NCBI GenBank assembly: GCA_009840695.1
Contig: VXNG01000201.1
Location: forward strand, 1-17,715
Length of the DNA stretch: 17,715 nucleotides
Source of the DNA: Acidimicrobiaceae bacterium
Lineage (GTDB): Bacteria > Actinomycetota > Acidimicrobiia > Acidimicrobiales > Aldehydirespiratoraceae
Direction: 5' to 3'
The notes under the pieces were generated by a model. It had not been told where the DNA came from and did no database searches. It saw only the letters and a list, made by a program, of their open reading frames with translations. Position 1 is the stretch's first letter. Each line of letters opens with the position of its first letter. Shown here in pieces: positions 6,773 through 13,452 of this stretch. A program made the position numbers and the translations under genes.

Positions 6773-7321
6773 TCATGGCACGGCGGGGTCCTCCGGCTCT
6801 GCCAGGTTTATGACGAAGGCGAGCAGGGTGTAGTAGCCCACGAGCGTGGTCAACTCCACGACGCCGGAGGCGCCCAAACGGTCACGAGCCGCGGAGTACG
6901 TGGCGTCCGACACCCTGGAAGCGGCACACGTCTCCCGCACGAAGCCGACAACTGCATCACCGGGCGGCTCAACGGTGCCCTCACCGTCTCGCACGGCCGT
7001 GATCGTCGCCTCGGCCACGCCGGCCGCCCGGGCCAGCCCGACGTGGGTGTCCCACTCGAAGCCGCAGGCGTGGGCCACCGCCGTTGTGATGATGGCCAAC
7101 TCCCGGTCGTGGTCGCTGAGCGCGCCCTCGTAGCGGATCTGGTGACCCAGCTCGGCCGCGGGCCGGGCCATTTTGGGCAGGTGCAACAGCACTTCGTAGG
7201 GGCGGATCATCGTGCCGCGGCTCTCAACGATCCAGTCGAAGACTGCTTGCTGGGACTCACTGAGACCGGCACGGTCGGCAAGCAGCGGGAGTCTGGTCAT
7301 GTCGGACGGCTGGGTTGTCAT
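6773..7321 (-). CDS. Carboxymuconolactone decarboxylase / AhpD-like protein
   Basis: This 182-residue all-helical protein of the CMD/AhpD superfamily shows the key pattern at 74-101: ELAIITTAVAHACGFEWDTH followed by VGLARAAGV, with Glu74, Cys86, Glu89 and His93. The single Cys in CGFEW, rather than CxxC, argues against a classical AhpD peroxidase and toward the broader CMD-like group, whose members act in protocatechuate degradation or have unknown roles. The N-terminal RLPLLADRAGLSESQQAVFDWI stretch and IRPYEVLLHLPKMA are typical of family members fused to nothing else. I choose ATG 7321 because a GATAAT box lies exactly 6 nt upstream. The longer open frame (from 7426) would run through that promoter. 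It is divergent from the amidohydrolase gene. Confidence 0.85.
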   Translation of the reverse strand: MTTQPSDMTRLPLLADRAGLSESQQAVFDWIVESRGTMIRPYEVLLHLPKMARPAAELGHQIRYEGALSDHDRELAIITTAVAHACGFEWDTHVGLARAAGVAEATITAVRDGEGTVEPPGDAVVGFVRETCAASRVSDATYSAARDRLGASGVVELTTLVGYYTLLAFVINLAEPEDPAVP

Positions 7322-7327
7322 GAGCCC

Positions 7328-7333
7328 ATTATC
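7328..7333 (-). promoter_or_regulatory. Candidate leaderless promoter -10 (GATAAT) for the CMD gene
   Basis: On the minus strand TGTGATAAT resembles an extended -10 element and ends 6 nt before ATG 7321. Transcription would begin at or next to the A of the start codon, giving a leaderless mRNA, a common arrangement in actinobacteria. No ribosome-binding site precedes this ATG, which fits. Confidence 0.55.
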
Positions 7334-7370
7334 ACACCGCTCGCCGGCACCTCCCGCATCCTCGGCGGGC

Positions 7371-7387
7371 TCCGAATCGATTCCGGA
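7371..7387. promoter_or_regulatory. Palindrome in the divergent CMD/amidohydrolase gap (possible operator)
   Basis: GAATCGATTC at 7374-7383 is a perfect 10-bp palindrome. Flanking TCC (7371-7373) and GGA (7385-7387) extend it if one base is skipped. It lies 13 nt before the TATGGT box of the amidohydrolase gene and 37 nt behind the GATAAT box of the CMD gene, a natural place for a regulator of both. Confidence 0.4.
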
Positions 7388-7400
7388 TCGGGCGCTGCGG

Positions 7401-7406
7401 TATGGT
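7401..7406 (+). promoter_or_regulatory. Possible -10 box (TATGGT) for the amidohydrolase/hydrolase unit
   Basis: TATGGT fits TANNNT and lies 33 nt before ATG 7440, leaving about 26 nt of leader that holds the strong AGGAGG ribosome-binding site at 7429-7434. No clear -35 is visible. Confidence 0.4.
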
Positions 7407-7439
7407 CCGAACACCCGTCCCGGCACTCAGGAGGTAGCC

Positions 7440-8864
7440 ATGAGTTCGTGGATCTTGATCAGCGGCGGAACCGTCATAGACGGCACCGGCTCCCCCGCGG
7501 TCGAGGACTGCTCGGTTCTGGTGAAGGACGAGACGATCGAGGCGGTCGGCACCGGTGTCGGCGACGAGTCGATACCGCGCGGCGATGACGTGGTACGCAT
7601 CGATGCGACCGGCAAGACGGTCATGCCGGGCCTCATCGACGCTCACTGCCACACGTCCTTCGGCGAGACCCGGATGCAGGAGGAGCAGGACCTCTACACC
7701 AGCCACGAGCTGCGCACCCTGCGCTCGGCCTGGAACATCACCAAGGTCCTGCGGGCCGGCGTGACTGGCATCTCTGATCCTGGCGGCAGCTACTTCATCG
7801 GAGTGGGCATCCGCGAGGGCATCGCCGAGGGCCTCATACAGGGCCCCCGCATGAAGACCGCGGGCCGGTTCCTGTCCACCAGCAATGGAATAAGCGACTG
7901 GTACCCGTCGTCGGTGGGCGTGCCCGACTCGAGTATCGGCAAGGTGGTCAACACCGCCGACGAGATGGTCACCGAGGTCCGCCACCAGGTCAAGAACGGA
8001 GTCGACCTGATCAAGATCGGCGACAGCGTGCTCGGTGACTTCGAGGCCTTCTCGCGCGATGAGATCAAGGCCATGTCCGACGCTGCCCACCGCCTCAACA
8101 AGTGCATCACCATGCATGCCCGCGGCTCCAACAACGTGGACTCCGCGGTGGCCGCGGAACTCGACTGGATCATGCACGGCAACACCCTGCGCGACGACAC
8201 GATCGAGCGGCTGGCCGACTCGCAGATCCCGCTGGCGCCGGCCCTGCTGCTGCTGGGCAACCTGGGCGAGTTCGGAGGCGCAGCCGGGGTTCCGGCCGAG
8301 ACCCGCAACGCCTACTCCCGCCTCCTCGACGACACCGCGGGCTGCCTCAACAAGGCCCGCGAGGCCGGGGTGCCCATCATCACCGGCACCGATACCGGGT
8401 TCTCAGCCACCCCCTACGGCGACTGGCACGCCCGCGAGCTCGAGTTGCTGATGCGCTACGCGGGCATGACTGCCCTGGAAGCCATCAAGGCGGCCACCCA
8501 CGACTGCGCGATCGTGCTGGGCGACGAGAACGATGTCGGCTCGCTGGTCGCCGGCAAGGGCGCCGACATCATCGTCGTCGACGGTGATCCGCTCGCCGAC
8601 ATCCGGGTGCTTCAGGACAAGCGGCGCATAGAGACAGTGATCCTGCGGGGCGAGGTGCAGGTCTTCGACGATGAGGTGCTGGCTCAGCGCCGGCCGTACG
8701 AGCGGGCCCAGACCATCTGCCCGTCGGACATCACCTACGACCTGATCTACAACGGCGGCGAGGCCGCCCAGCCGGATCCGCGCGACTTCGACACCAATGG
8801 CGAGCGCGACCTGCTGGCCCAGCTCGACGAACTCGCTGAGACGGCCGCACAGGAATCAAGCTGA
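7440..8864 (+). CDS. Metal-dependent amidohydrolase (imidazolonepropionase/prolidase-like)
   Basis: This 474-residue TIM-barrel hydrolase acts on amide, cyclic amide or similar C-N bonds. Metal ligands are readable in order: HxH in GLIDAHCH (His69, His71), a likely carboxylated Lys192 in DLIKIGD, His226 in TMHARG, His246 in IMHGNT, and Asp318 in TGTDTG. An N-terminal beta-sandwich half (ISGGTVIDGTG, residues 8-17) and a C-terminal half (GSLVAGKGADIIVVDGDPL, 367-385) frame the barrel, as in the imidazolonepropionase / aryldialkylphosphatase-like and Xaa-Pro dipeptidase subgroups. AGGAGG at 7429-7434, 5 nt before ATG 7440, fixes the start. About 60 residues after the sandwich, acidic and polar, form an unusual C-terminal tail. 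The MhpC-like hydrolase follows after 38 nt, probably in one transcript. The substrate is unknown; nitrogen-containing rings or peptides are possible. Confidence 0.9.
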   Translation: MSSWILISGGTVIDGTGSPAVEDCSVLVKDETIEAVGTGVGDESIPRGDDVVRIDATGKTVMPGLIDAHCHTSFGETRMQEEQDLYTSHELRTLRSAWNITKVLRAGVTGISDPGGSYFIGVGIREGIAEGLIQGPRMKTAGRFLSTSNGISDWYPSSVGVPDSSIGKVVNTADEMVTEVRHQVKNGVDLIKIGDSVLGDFEAFSRDEIKAMSDAAHRLNKCITMHARGSNNVDSAVAAELDWIMHGNTLRDDTIERLADSQIPLAPALLLLGNLGEFGGAAGVPAETRNAYSRLLDDTAGCLNKAREAGVPIITGTDTGFSATPYGDWHARELELLMRYAGMTALEAIKAATHDCAIVLGDENDVGSLVAGKGADIIVVDGDPLADIRVLQDKRRIETVILRGEVQVFDDEVLAQRRPYERAQTICPSDITYDLIYNGGEAAQPDPRDFDTNGERDLLAQLDELAETAAQESS

Positions 8865-8902
8865 CCAGTTCTTAGAGGCCGAGCGAGAAGGAGGAACGTC
8901 CC

Positions 8903-9754
8903 GTGATCCAGTACCCCCTCGGCGCGGCCGGGACCCTTACACGCGTCCTCGAGGCCGGTCGAGGCGACAAGACCATGCTGCTGGTCCACGGCGTCGGGGC
9001 CCGAGCCGACCGGTGGCGTCTGAATCTCGAGGCCCTCGCCGAGGCGGGCTACCACGCCTACGCCATTGACCTGCCGGGTCACGGACTGGCCGAGAAGGGC
9101 AGCCGCTTCGACCATTCCGTGCCCAACTATGCGACCTTCGCCCGGGCCGTGCTCGACGAGGTCGGAGCAGGTGAGGTGTACCTGGTGGGCACGTCGTTGG
9201 GCGGCCATGTCCTGGCCACGGTGGCTTGCGAGATACCCGAGCGGGTGGCCGGGCTGGTGATGGTGGGAACATTGGGCATGGCCCCGATCGGGCAGGAGGC
9301 AAGGGAGCGCACCGCGGGCCTCATCGGCGACACCACGCCCGAGATGGTCGACCGCAAGCTCCATTCGGTGATCCATGACGACAGCCTCGTCACCGACGAG
9401 TTGCACCGCGAAGAGGTGCGTATCAACAACTCGCCGGGCGCGGCCGAGGGGTTCGAGCGGGTCGCCGACTACTTCGCCAACCGCATCGACGATGACGTGG
9501 TGGGCGAACGGCTCGCGGCCCTGAGTGGCCGGTTCCCGGTGCTGCTGGTGTGGGGCCGCGAGGATCTGGGCTTCCCCCTGGCGATGGGCGAGGCTGCCCA
9601 CCAGTTGCTCGATGGGTCGCGCCTGGCGATCATGGACGACGCGGCCCACGCTCCCTATTTCGAGCGGCCCGACACCTTCAACGCCATCGTCACCCAGTTC
9701 TTGGCCGGCCGTCTCGGCTCGGAGCCCCTCGAGGGCGTCGAGCTACGCGGCTGA
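8903..9754 (+). CDS. Alpha/beta hydrolase, MhpC-like
   Basis: This 283-residue alpha/beta hydrolase has a complete apparent triad: Ser98 in GTSLGG, Asp221 in WGREDLGFP, and His249 in AAHAPYFERPD. The oxyanion-loop HGVGARADRW at 29-38 and DLPGHGLA at 56-63 resemble meta-cleavage-product hydrolases (MhpC/BphD) and related esterases. The PYFERPDTFN ending is also common there. C-C hydrolysis of a ring-fission product would suit the Rieske oxygenases downstream, but no extradiol dioxygenase is visible, so an ester or lactone substrate is equally possible. AAGGAGG at 8888-8894 is 8 nt before the GTG start. It is the second gene after the amidohydrolase and is followed by a 73-nt gap. Confidence 0.87.
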   Translation: MIQYPLGAAGTLTRVLEAGRGDKTMLLVHGVGARADRWRLNLEALAEAGYHAYAIDLPGHGLAEKGSRFDHSVPNYATFARAVLDEVGAGEVYLVGTSLGGHVLATVACEIPERVAGLVMVGTLGMAPIGQEARERTAGLIGDTTPEMVDRKLHSVIHDDSLVTDELHREEVRINNSPGAAEGFERVADYFANRIDDDVVGERLAALSGRFPVLLVWGREDLGFPLAMGEAAHQLLDGSRLAIMDDAAHAPYFERPDTFNAIVTQFLAGRLGSEPLEGVELRG

Positions 9755-9781
9755 CCCAGCCGCGCCGCGGGAATCGGCAAG

Positions 9782-9797
9782 CGCCCGACAAAGGGCG
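9782..9797 (+). terminator. Weak hairpin after the MhpC-like gene
   Basis: CGCCC at 9782-9786 pairs with GGGCG at 9793-9797 around a GACAAA loop. It is only 5 bp and has no T-run, so it is a doubtful terminator. It lies 27 nt after the stop codon and before the promoter-like box of the next gene. Confidence 0.25.
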
Positions 9798-9813
9798 TCG
9801 TGACGGCCCCCGC

Positions 9814-9819
9814 TAGGGT
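9814..9819 (+). promoter_or_regulatory. Possible leaderless -10 box (TAGGGT) for the TenA/PqqC-like gene
   Basis: TAGGGT fits TANNNT and ends 8 nt before ATG 9828, so transcription would begin at or just before the start codon. No ribosome-binding site precedes this ATG, which agrees with a leaderless mRNA. It closely resembles the TAGGAT ahead of the P450 gene. Confidence 0.45.
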
Positions 9820-9827
9820 GCCGCCCC

Positions 9828-10568
9828 ATGTCTGCTGAAACCGACGACCTACTGCGACGCATCGACGAGACCGTCGAGGCCGAGCACATCAAGTTCCACC
9901 CCCTGGTGAGTGCCATCTGCGAGGGGAACGCCTCCCGCAAGTCCCTGAGGGGCTTCGCCCGGCAGTTCTTCTTCGTCGGGCCCAAGCCCAACCCTCGCCC
10001 GCACTGCGCGGTGTACGCCTACGCGCCCGAGGGCGACCCCGACATCGAGCACCTGTGGTTCGACGACGTGCTGATGGAGGAGGCCACCGGCAGCCATTCG
10101 GGCACCGGCCACCACCTCCAGATCTACTTCAACTGGTGCGCCACGCTCGGCCTGTCGGCGGAGGAGATGATGGCCACCGACGCCATGCCGGAGACGGCCG
10201 CGTTCGAGCAGTGGCGTTACTTCAACGCCTTCAAGGGTGACTGGATCGCGGCCATCGCCGGTATCGCCTTCATCGAGGGCGCGTCGGCCAAGCGCAACGA
10301 CATGCTCATCGAGTCGTTCGTCAACGACTACGGGTACACCCGGGGCACGGAGGGTCTGACGTATTGGGAGATCCACGCCTCCGAGATCGAGGAGGACCAC
10401 GGCGACATCGGTCCCGCGATCGTGCGCCGCTACGCCAACGACGACTACACCCGGACCCGGGTATGGAACGCGGTCCGGCGCAGCATCGACCTCCAGTGGC
10501 TCGCGTTCGACGGCATGTACCGGGCCTTCTTCGAAGACGACCCCCGCTACAGCCGCTGGCAGGAGTAG
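9828..10568 (+). CDS. TenA/PqqC/heme-oxygenase-fold protein, possible metal-dependent oxygenase
   Basis: This 246-residue, largely helical protein reads like the TenA/PqqC/CADD superfamily: HPLVSAICEGNASRKSLRGFARQFFF near 24-49, a MEEATGSHSGTGHH segment (Glu84, Glu85, His90, His95, His96), AFIEGAS with Glu150, and EIHASEIEEDH with His183, Glu186, Glu188, Glu189 and His191. Diiron oxygenases of this fold use Glu, His, Glu, then H-x3-D-x2-H. Here Glu150 and His183 are about the right distance apart, but the last motif is H-x7-H with acids between, so the metal site is not a clean match. Other fold members include cofactorless PqqC and thiaminases. The gene stands alone on this strand and converges on the Rieske operon across a 36-nt gap with no terminator. 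The substrate is unknown. Confidence 0.65.
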   Translation: MSAETDDLLRRIDETVEAEHIKFHPLVSAICEGNASRKSLRGFARQFFFVGPKPNPRPHCAVYAYAPEGDPDIEHLWFDDVLMEEATGSHSGTGHHLQIYFNWCATLGLSAEEMMATDAMPETAAFEQWRYFNAFKGDWIAAIAGIAFIEGASAKRNDMLIESFVNDYGYTRGTEGLTYWEIHASEIEEDHGDIGPAIVRRYANDDYTRTRVWNAVRRSIDLQWLAFDGMYRAFFEDDPRYSRWQE

Positions 10569-10604
10569 ATCAGATAGGGGTTGATTCTCGACCCGGTTCG
10601 CGGC

Positions 10605-11096
10605 CTAGATGGGGGTTGAGAGCATCCGCGCGACGGCGAAGGTGTCGTTGACGACGATCTTCTCCGCGAACAGCGGGTGGCCGTTGTCGAAGACCACCTT
10701 GTCGCGGTAGGTGCCGACCGCGAACAGGTCGGTCTCGCCGTCGAGGGTGGACTGGTACACCGAGAAGTTGGCCTGCACCGACCACACGCCGGCGTCGGAG
10801 CCCTGCACCCGGACCACGCTGAGGACGTGCTTGTCGGTGTGGAGGTTGTAGAGGTTGGCCTCGCGCAGCGACACGACCCGGTCCCGCAGCATCCCCTTGC
10901 TGTGGCAAGACATCAGCTCGAGGGGATAGCCCGCCTCGACGTTCTCGCGCGACAGGATCTTGTAGGTGCAGTCGTCGGTGAAGAGCTCCACCCATTCCTC
11001 CAGGCGGTCCTCGTCTATCAGGTGCACGTAGTCCGCCATCAGGTTGATGATGGCGTCGTGCTCGTTGATCGCCTCGTGCTCGCTCATGGCGCCCAT
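10605..11096 (-). CDS. Aromatic-ring-hydroxylating dioxygenase beta (small) subunit
   Basis: This 163-residue small subunit of a Rieske non-heme iron dioxygenase has the cone-shaped NTF2/SnoaL-like fold and a mainly structural role. Residues LMADYVHLIDEDRLEEWVEL at about 19-38 followed by FTDDCTYKI match the N-terminal helix and first strand of the family. The ENVEAGYPLEL, MLRDRVVSLREANLYNLHTDKH and GTYRDKVV segments resemble small subunits of anthranilate/benzoate-type dioxygenases (AntB/AndAd) as I remember them. ATG 11096 shares its A with the alpha stop (TGATG), giving tight translational coupling and a 1:1 partner. ATG 11087 is an alternative (160 residues). It is the last gene of the minus-strand run. 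Confidence 0.9.
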   Translation of the reverse strand: MGAMSEHEAINEHDAIINLMADYVHLIDEDRLEEWVELFTDDCTYKILSRENVEAGYPLELMSCHSKGMLRDRVVSLREANLYNLHTDKHVLSVVRVQGSDAGVWSVQANFSVYQSTLDGETDLFAVGTYRDKVVFDNGHPLFAEKIVVNDTFAVARMLSTPI

Positions 11097-12355
11097 CAGG
11101 CCGCCTGCTCGGTCTCGATTCCCATGAGCTCGTAGTAGTACGACCAGAACCCCCGGATCGGGATCTCGGTCACCAGGTAGTCGTGGTCCCCGATCTCGCC
11201 CTTGCCGCCGATCTCGACGATGCCGTGCTCGTCCTGCTCGCGCTTGACGGCCCGGTGGACCATCTCGACCGCCTCGCCGTCCTCCATGGAGATCAGCCCG
11301 CCCGGGCCGACCAGATTGGCCTGGTTGAGACGATGGCGGGTCATCTCCTCGTCGTCGTCGGCGTAGCCGAAGTAGGTCCAGTACAGCTCCAGCTCCCCCG
11401 GCCCCCGGGTCTGGATCTGGCGGGTGCAGAGGCTGTTGGTTATCTGCTGCACGACCATGTTGGGGAAGATCGACAGGATGGTAAGCGACACGTCGTCTGG
11501 GAACTCCTTGTCGTACTGCAGCATCGACGGGTCCTCGAGCCGGAATCCCTTGTCGAAGACCTTCTGGGTGCCGGCGAACGCTTCGGCGTCGGCCTCGTCG
11601 TCGCTGGTTCCCATCATGGAGTAGCTGATGTTGTGGCGGCCGCGGTCGTCCAGCCTCACCCCGCCGCGCTGGGTCGGCCGGTACAGGCCGAAGGTGGCGT
11701 GGAACATGTGCAGCAGCGCGCCGTGGTTCGGGTCTCGCACGTTGTCGTTGTAGAGCTTCCAGTTGCCGAGAATGCGCTGGCGCTGGTAGCCGAGCAGGTT
11801 GAGGGGCCGGTTGAACACCCGGTCGAGCTCGGCCCGCACATTGGCGCCCAGGTAGTCGGCCAGCGGCTCGGTCTCGTCGGAGAACGTCCCGAACACCACG
11901 CCCCCGTAGCTCTCCACGTGCAGCGACGTGAGTTTCACCGACTTGATGTCGAAGTCCGGCGGCAGCCCGCCGCGGCCCATGTGTCCCTTGGCGAACGGCA
12001 CCGCACGCAGCTGGCCCGTGAGGTCGTAGGCCCACTGGTGGTACAGGCACGTGTGCATGGTGGCGTTTCCCCTGCACTCGCGCTTGAGCATCGAACCGCG
12101 GTGCATGCAGCGGTTGACGAACGCGGAGACCTTGCCGTCCCGCTGGCGGTTGACCAGCACCGGCGTGTCGCCCACGTAGGTGGTGATGAAGTCGCCGGGA
12201 TCGGGGATCTCGGCCTCAAGGGCCAGGTACGACCAGGTCGGGCCCCGAAAGATCCGCTCCTGCTCCTCCACGTATATCTCCTCGTCGAGGTAGGCGGCGA
12301 ACGGGATACGGCTGAAGTCTTCGGTGGGCCATTCCAGGCTCATCGCGGTCGACAT
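11096..12355 (-). CDS. Aromatic-ring-hydroxylating dioxygenase alpha subunit (anthranilate 1,2-dioxygenase-like)
   Basis: This is the catalytic subunit of an alpha/beta Rieske dioxygenase, 419 residues. The Rieske [2Fe-2S] ligands are Cys83, His85, Cys103 and His106 (CMHRG and CLYHQW). The catalytic domain has NVRDPNHGALLHMFH with bridging Asp208 and iron ligands His211 and His216, and the third ligand is probably Asp359 in SMEDGE. The NWKLYNDNVRDPNHGALLH and LYRPTQRGG stretches recall the AndAc-type anthranilate 1,2-dioxygenase large subunit, so an aromatic or heteroaromatic acid is a reasonable substrate. Electron donors (ferredoxin, reductase) are not in the window. AAAGGAG at 12364-12370 (minus strand) lies 8 nt before ATG 12355, which fixes the start. 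The second Rieske oxygenase gene is 39 nt upstream. Confidence 0.95.
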   Translation of the reverse strand: MSTAMSLEWPTEDFSRIPFAAYLDEEIYVEEQERIFRGPTWSYLALEAEIPDPGDFITTYVGDTPVLVNRQRDGKVSAFVNRCMHRGSMLKRECRGNATMHTCLYHQWAYDLTGQLRAVPFAKGHMGRGGLPPDFDIKSVKLTSLHVESYGGVVFGTFSDETEPLADYLGANVRAELDRVFNRPLNLLGYQRQRILGNWKLYNDNVRDPNHGALLHMFHATFGLYRPTQRGGVRLDDRGRHNISYSMMGTSDDEADAEAFAGTQKVFDKGFRLEDPSMLQYDKEFPDDVSLTILSIFPNMVVQQITNSLCTRQIQTRGPGELELYWTYFGYADDDEEMTRHRLNQANLVGPGGLISMEDGEAVEMVHRAVKREQDEHGIVEIGGKGEIGDHDYLVTEIPIRGFWSYYYELMGIETEQAA

Positions 12356-12394
12356 GGGGCGCGCTCCTTTCTGATGTGCGCTGTGGCTGCTCCG

Positions 12395-13363
12395 TCAGGC
12401 GTATTCGGCTCCGGCCACCTCCGCCAGGCGGCGCCGGTACTCGAGGGCGGGCTCGTCGGCCACTCTGAGGTGCAGTTCTGCGGTGATGTCAAGCGGCAGC
12501 ATCTCGGGCTTCTGGTGCTCGACGATGTGGCGGTCCTGCTCGATGACCTTCTGGTGGAAGGCGATGATCTCGTCGTCGGTCTGGTCCTGGCGGCCCTTGA
12601 TGCCGACGTACTCCCAGAAGCGGACCTTCTTGAGCGAGACCGGCTGGTTGGCGATGAACACCACCGTGCTCTGGGACTCGGCGGTTATCAGCAGGCGCCA
12701 GCTGAAGGGGATCTCCACCCACGTCTTCTGGGTGACCAGCTCGTCGGCGTCGCCGAACATGGCCTCGTCCACGTCGTGGCGTCTGGCTGAGAAGGCGTAG
12801 CCCCGGTCGGTCTCCTCCATGTCGAAGGGAGCGATCACCGTGGCCGAGGCGTCGGCCAGCAGACCCGGATGGACGATGGGCAGGTGCGACGTGTCGATGG
12901 CGTTCTCCACGAAGCGGGCCGCGCTGGCTTCCCAAGTCCACTCGCCCGGCCTGATCATGTTGAAGCCGTCGTCGTAGTACTCGGGGAACTCCGGCACCGG
13001 CGCCACCGGCTCCTCGAGGGCCACGTAGACGAGCCCGTAGTGCTCCGCGGTGCGGTAGGCGGGCACCCTCGCCTGCGACGGGATCCGCTGCCGGTCGGCC
13101 GGCTGGGACGGGATGTGCACGCACTTGCCGCTGGTGTCGTACGTCCAGCCGTGGTAGGGGCACACGATGCAGCCCTCGGCGTTCACCGATCCCAGCGACA
13201 GCGGCGTGCCCCGGTGTATGCAGAGGTCCTGGAGGGCGTGCACCTCTCCGCCGGAGCGGAACACCACCAGGTCCTCGTCGAGGAGCGTGGTCTTGATCGG
13301 GCCGCCGTCGAGTTCCTCCACGGCGGCCACCGGGTGCCAGTACTGGCGCAGCGCGTTGCTCAT
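12395..13363 (-). CDS. Stand-alone Rieske oxygenase (VanA-like type)
   Basis: This 322-residue Rieske non-heme iron oxygenase is shorter than the alpha subunit beside it and probably works as a homo-oligomer without a small subunit. Rieske ligands are Cys48, His50, Cys68 and His71 (CIHRG and CPYHGW). The iron site is FVENAIDTSHLPIVHPG with Asp157, His160 and His165, and the third ligand is probably Asp277 in EQDRHIVEHQKP. That ending is usual in the group of vanillate O-demethylases, dicamba demethylases and related mono- or dioxygenases, so O- or N-dealkylation or ring attack are candidate reactions. I start at ATG 13363 (MSNALRQYWHP). ATG 13375 adds 4 residues. TTG 13399 lies inside a TATAGT box and is unlikely. 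GGGGGAGG precedes ATG 13363 by only 2 nt, so initiation is not settled. Confidence 0.9.
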   Translation of the reverse strand: MSNALRQYWHPVAAVEELDGGPIKTTLLDEDLVVFRSGGEVHALQDLCIHRGTPLSLGSVNAEGCIVCPYHGWTYDTSGKCVHIPSQPADRQRIPSQARVPAYRTAEHYGLVYVALEEPVAPVPEFPEYYDDGFNMIRPGEWTWEASAARFVENAIDTSHLPIVHPGLLADASATVIAPFDMEETDRGYAFSARRHDVDEAMFGDADELVTQKTWVEIPFSWRLLITAESQSTVVFIANQPVSLKKVRFWEYVGIKGRQDQTDDEIIAFHQKVIEQDRHIVEHQKPEMLPLDITAELHLRVADEPALEYRRRLAEVAGAEYA

Positions 13364-13398
13364 GGCCTCCCCCATTCGGCTCGGCTTGCGACGGTGCA

Positions 13399-13404
13399 AC
13401 TATA
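13399..13404 (-). promoter_or_regulatory. Possible -10 box (TATAGT) for the Rieske genes
   Basis: On the minus strand TATAGT is one step from TATAAT and lies 35 nt before ATG 13363 (23 nt before ATG 13375), in the 89-nt gap after the luciferase-like gene. It would let the three Rieske genes be transcribed separately from the cupin and luciferase-like genes. The -35 region (17 nt upstream) is not convincing. The octamer TGTCAGAC (plus strand) abuts it at 13405-13412. Confidence 0.5.
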
Positions 13405-13452
13405 TGTCAGACGCTTGGGACCATGACCATGCCGCCCTCCGATCGGCCTCGC

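Noticed and set aside
10605..12077. Extension of the beta subunit to a 490-codon frame
   Set aside because: The added part is Arg/Pro-rich and reads through the alpha subunit. The coupled TGATG start at 11096 gives a normal-sized beta subunit.
11183..12790. Plus-strand open frame of 535 codons opposite the Rieske genes
   Set aside because: It is a Val/Leu/Gly/His-rich mirror of the alpha subunit and second Rieske gene, whose metal ligands are complete on the other strand.
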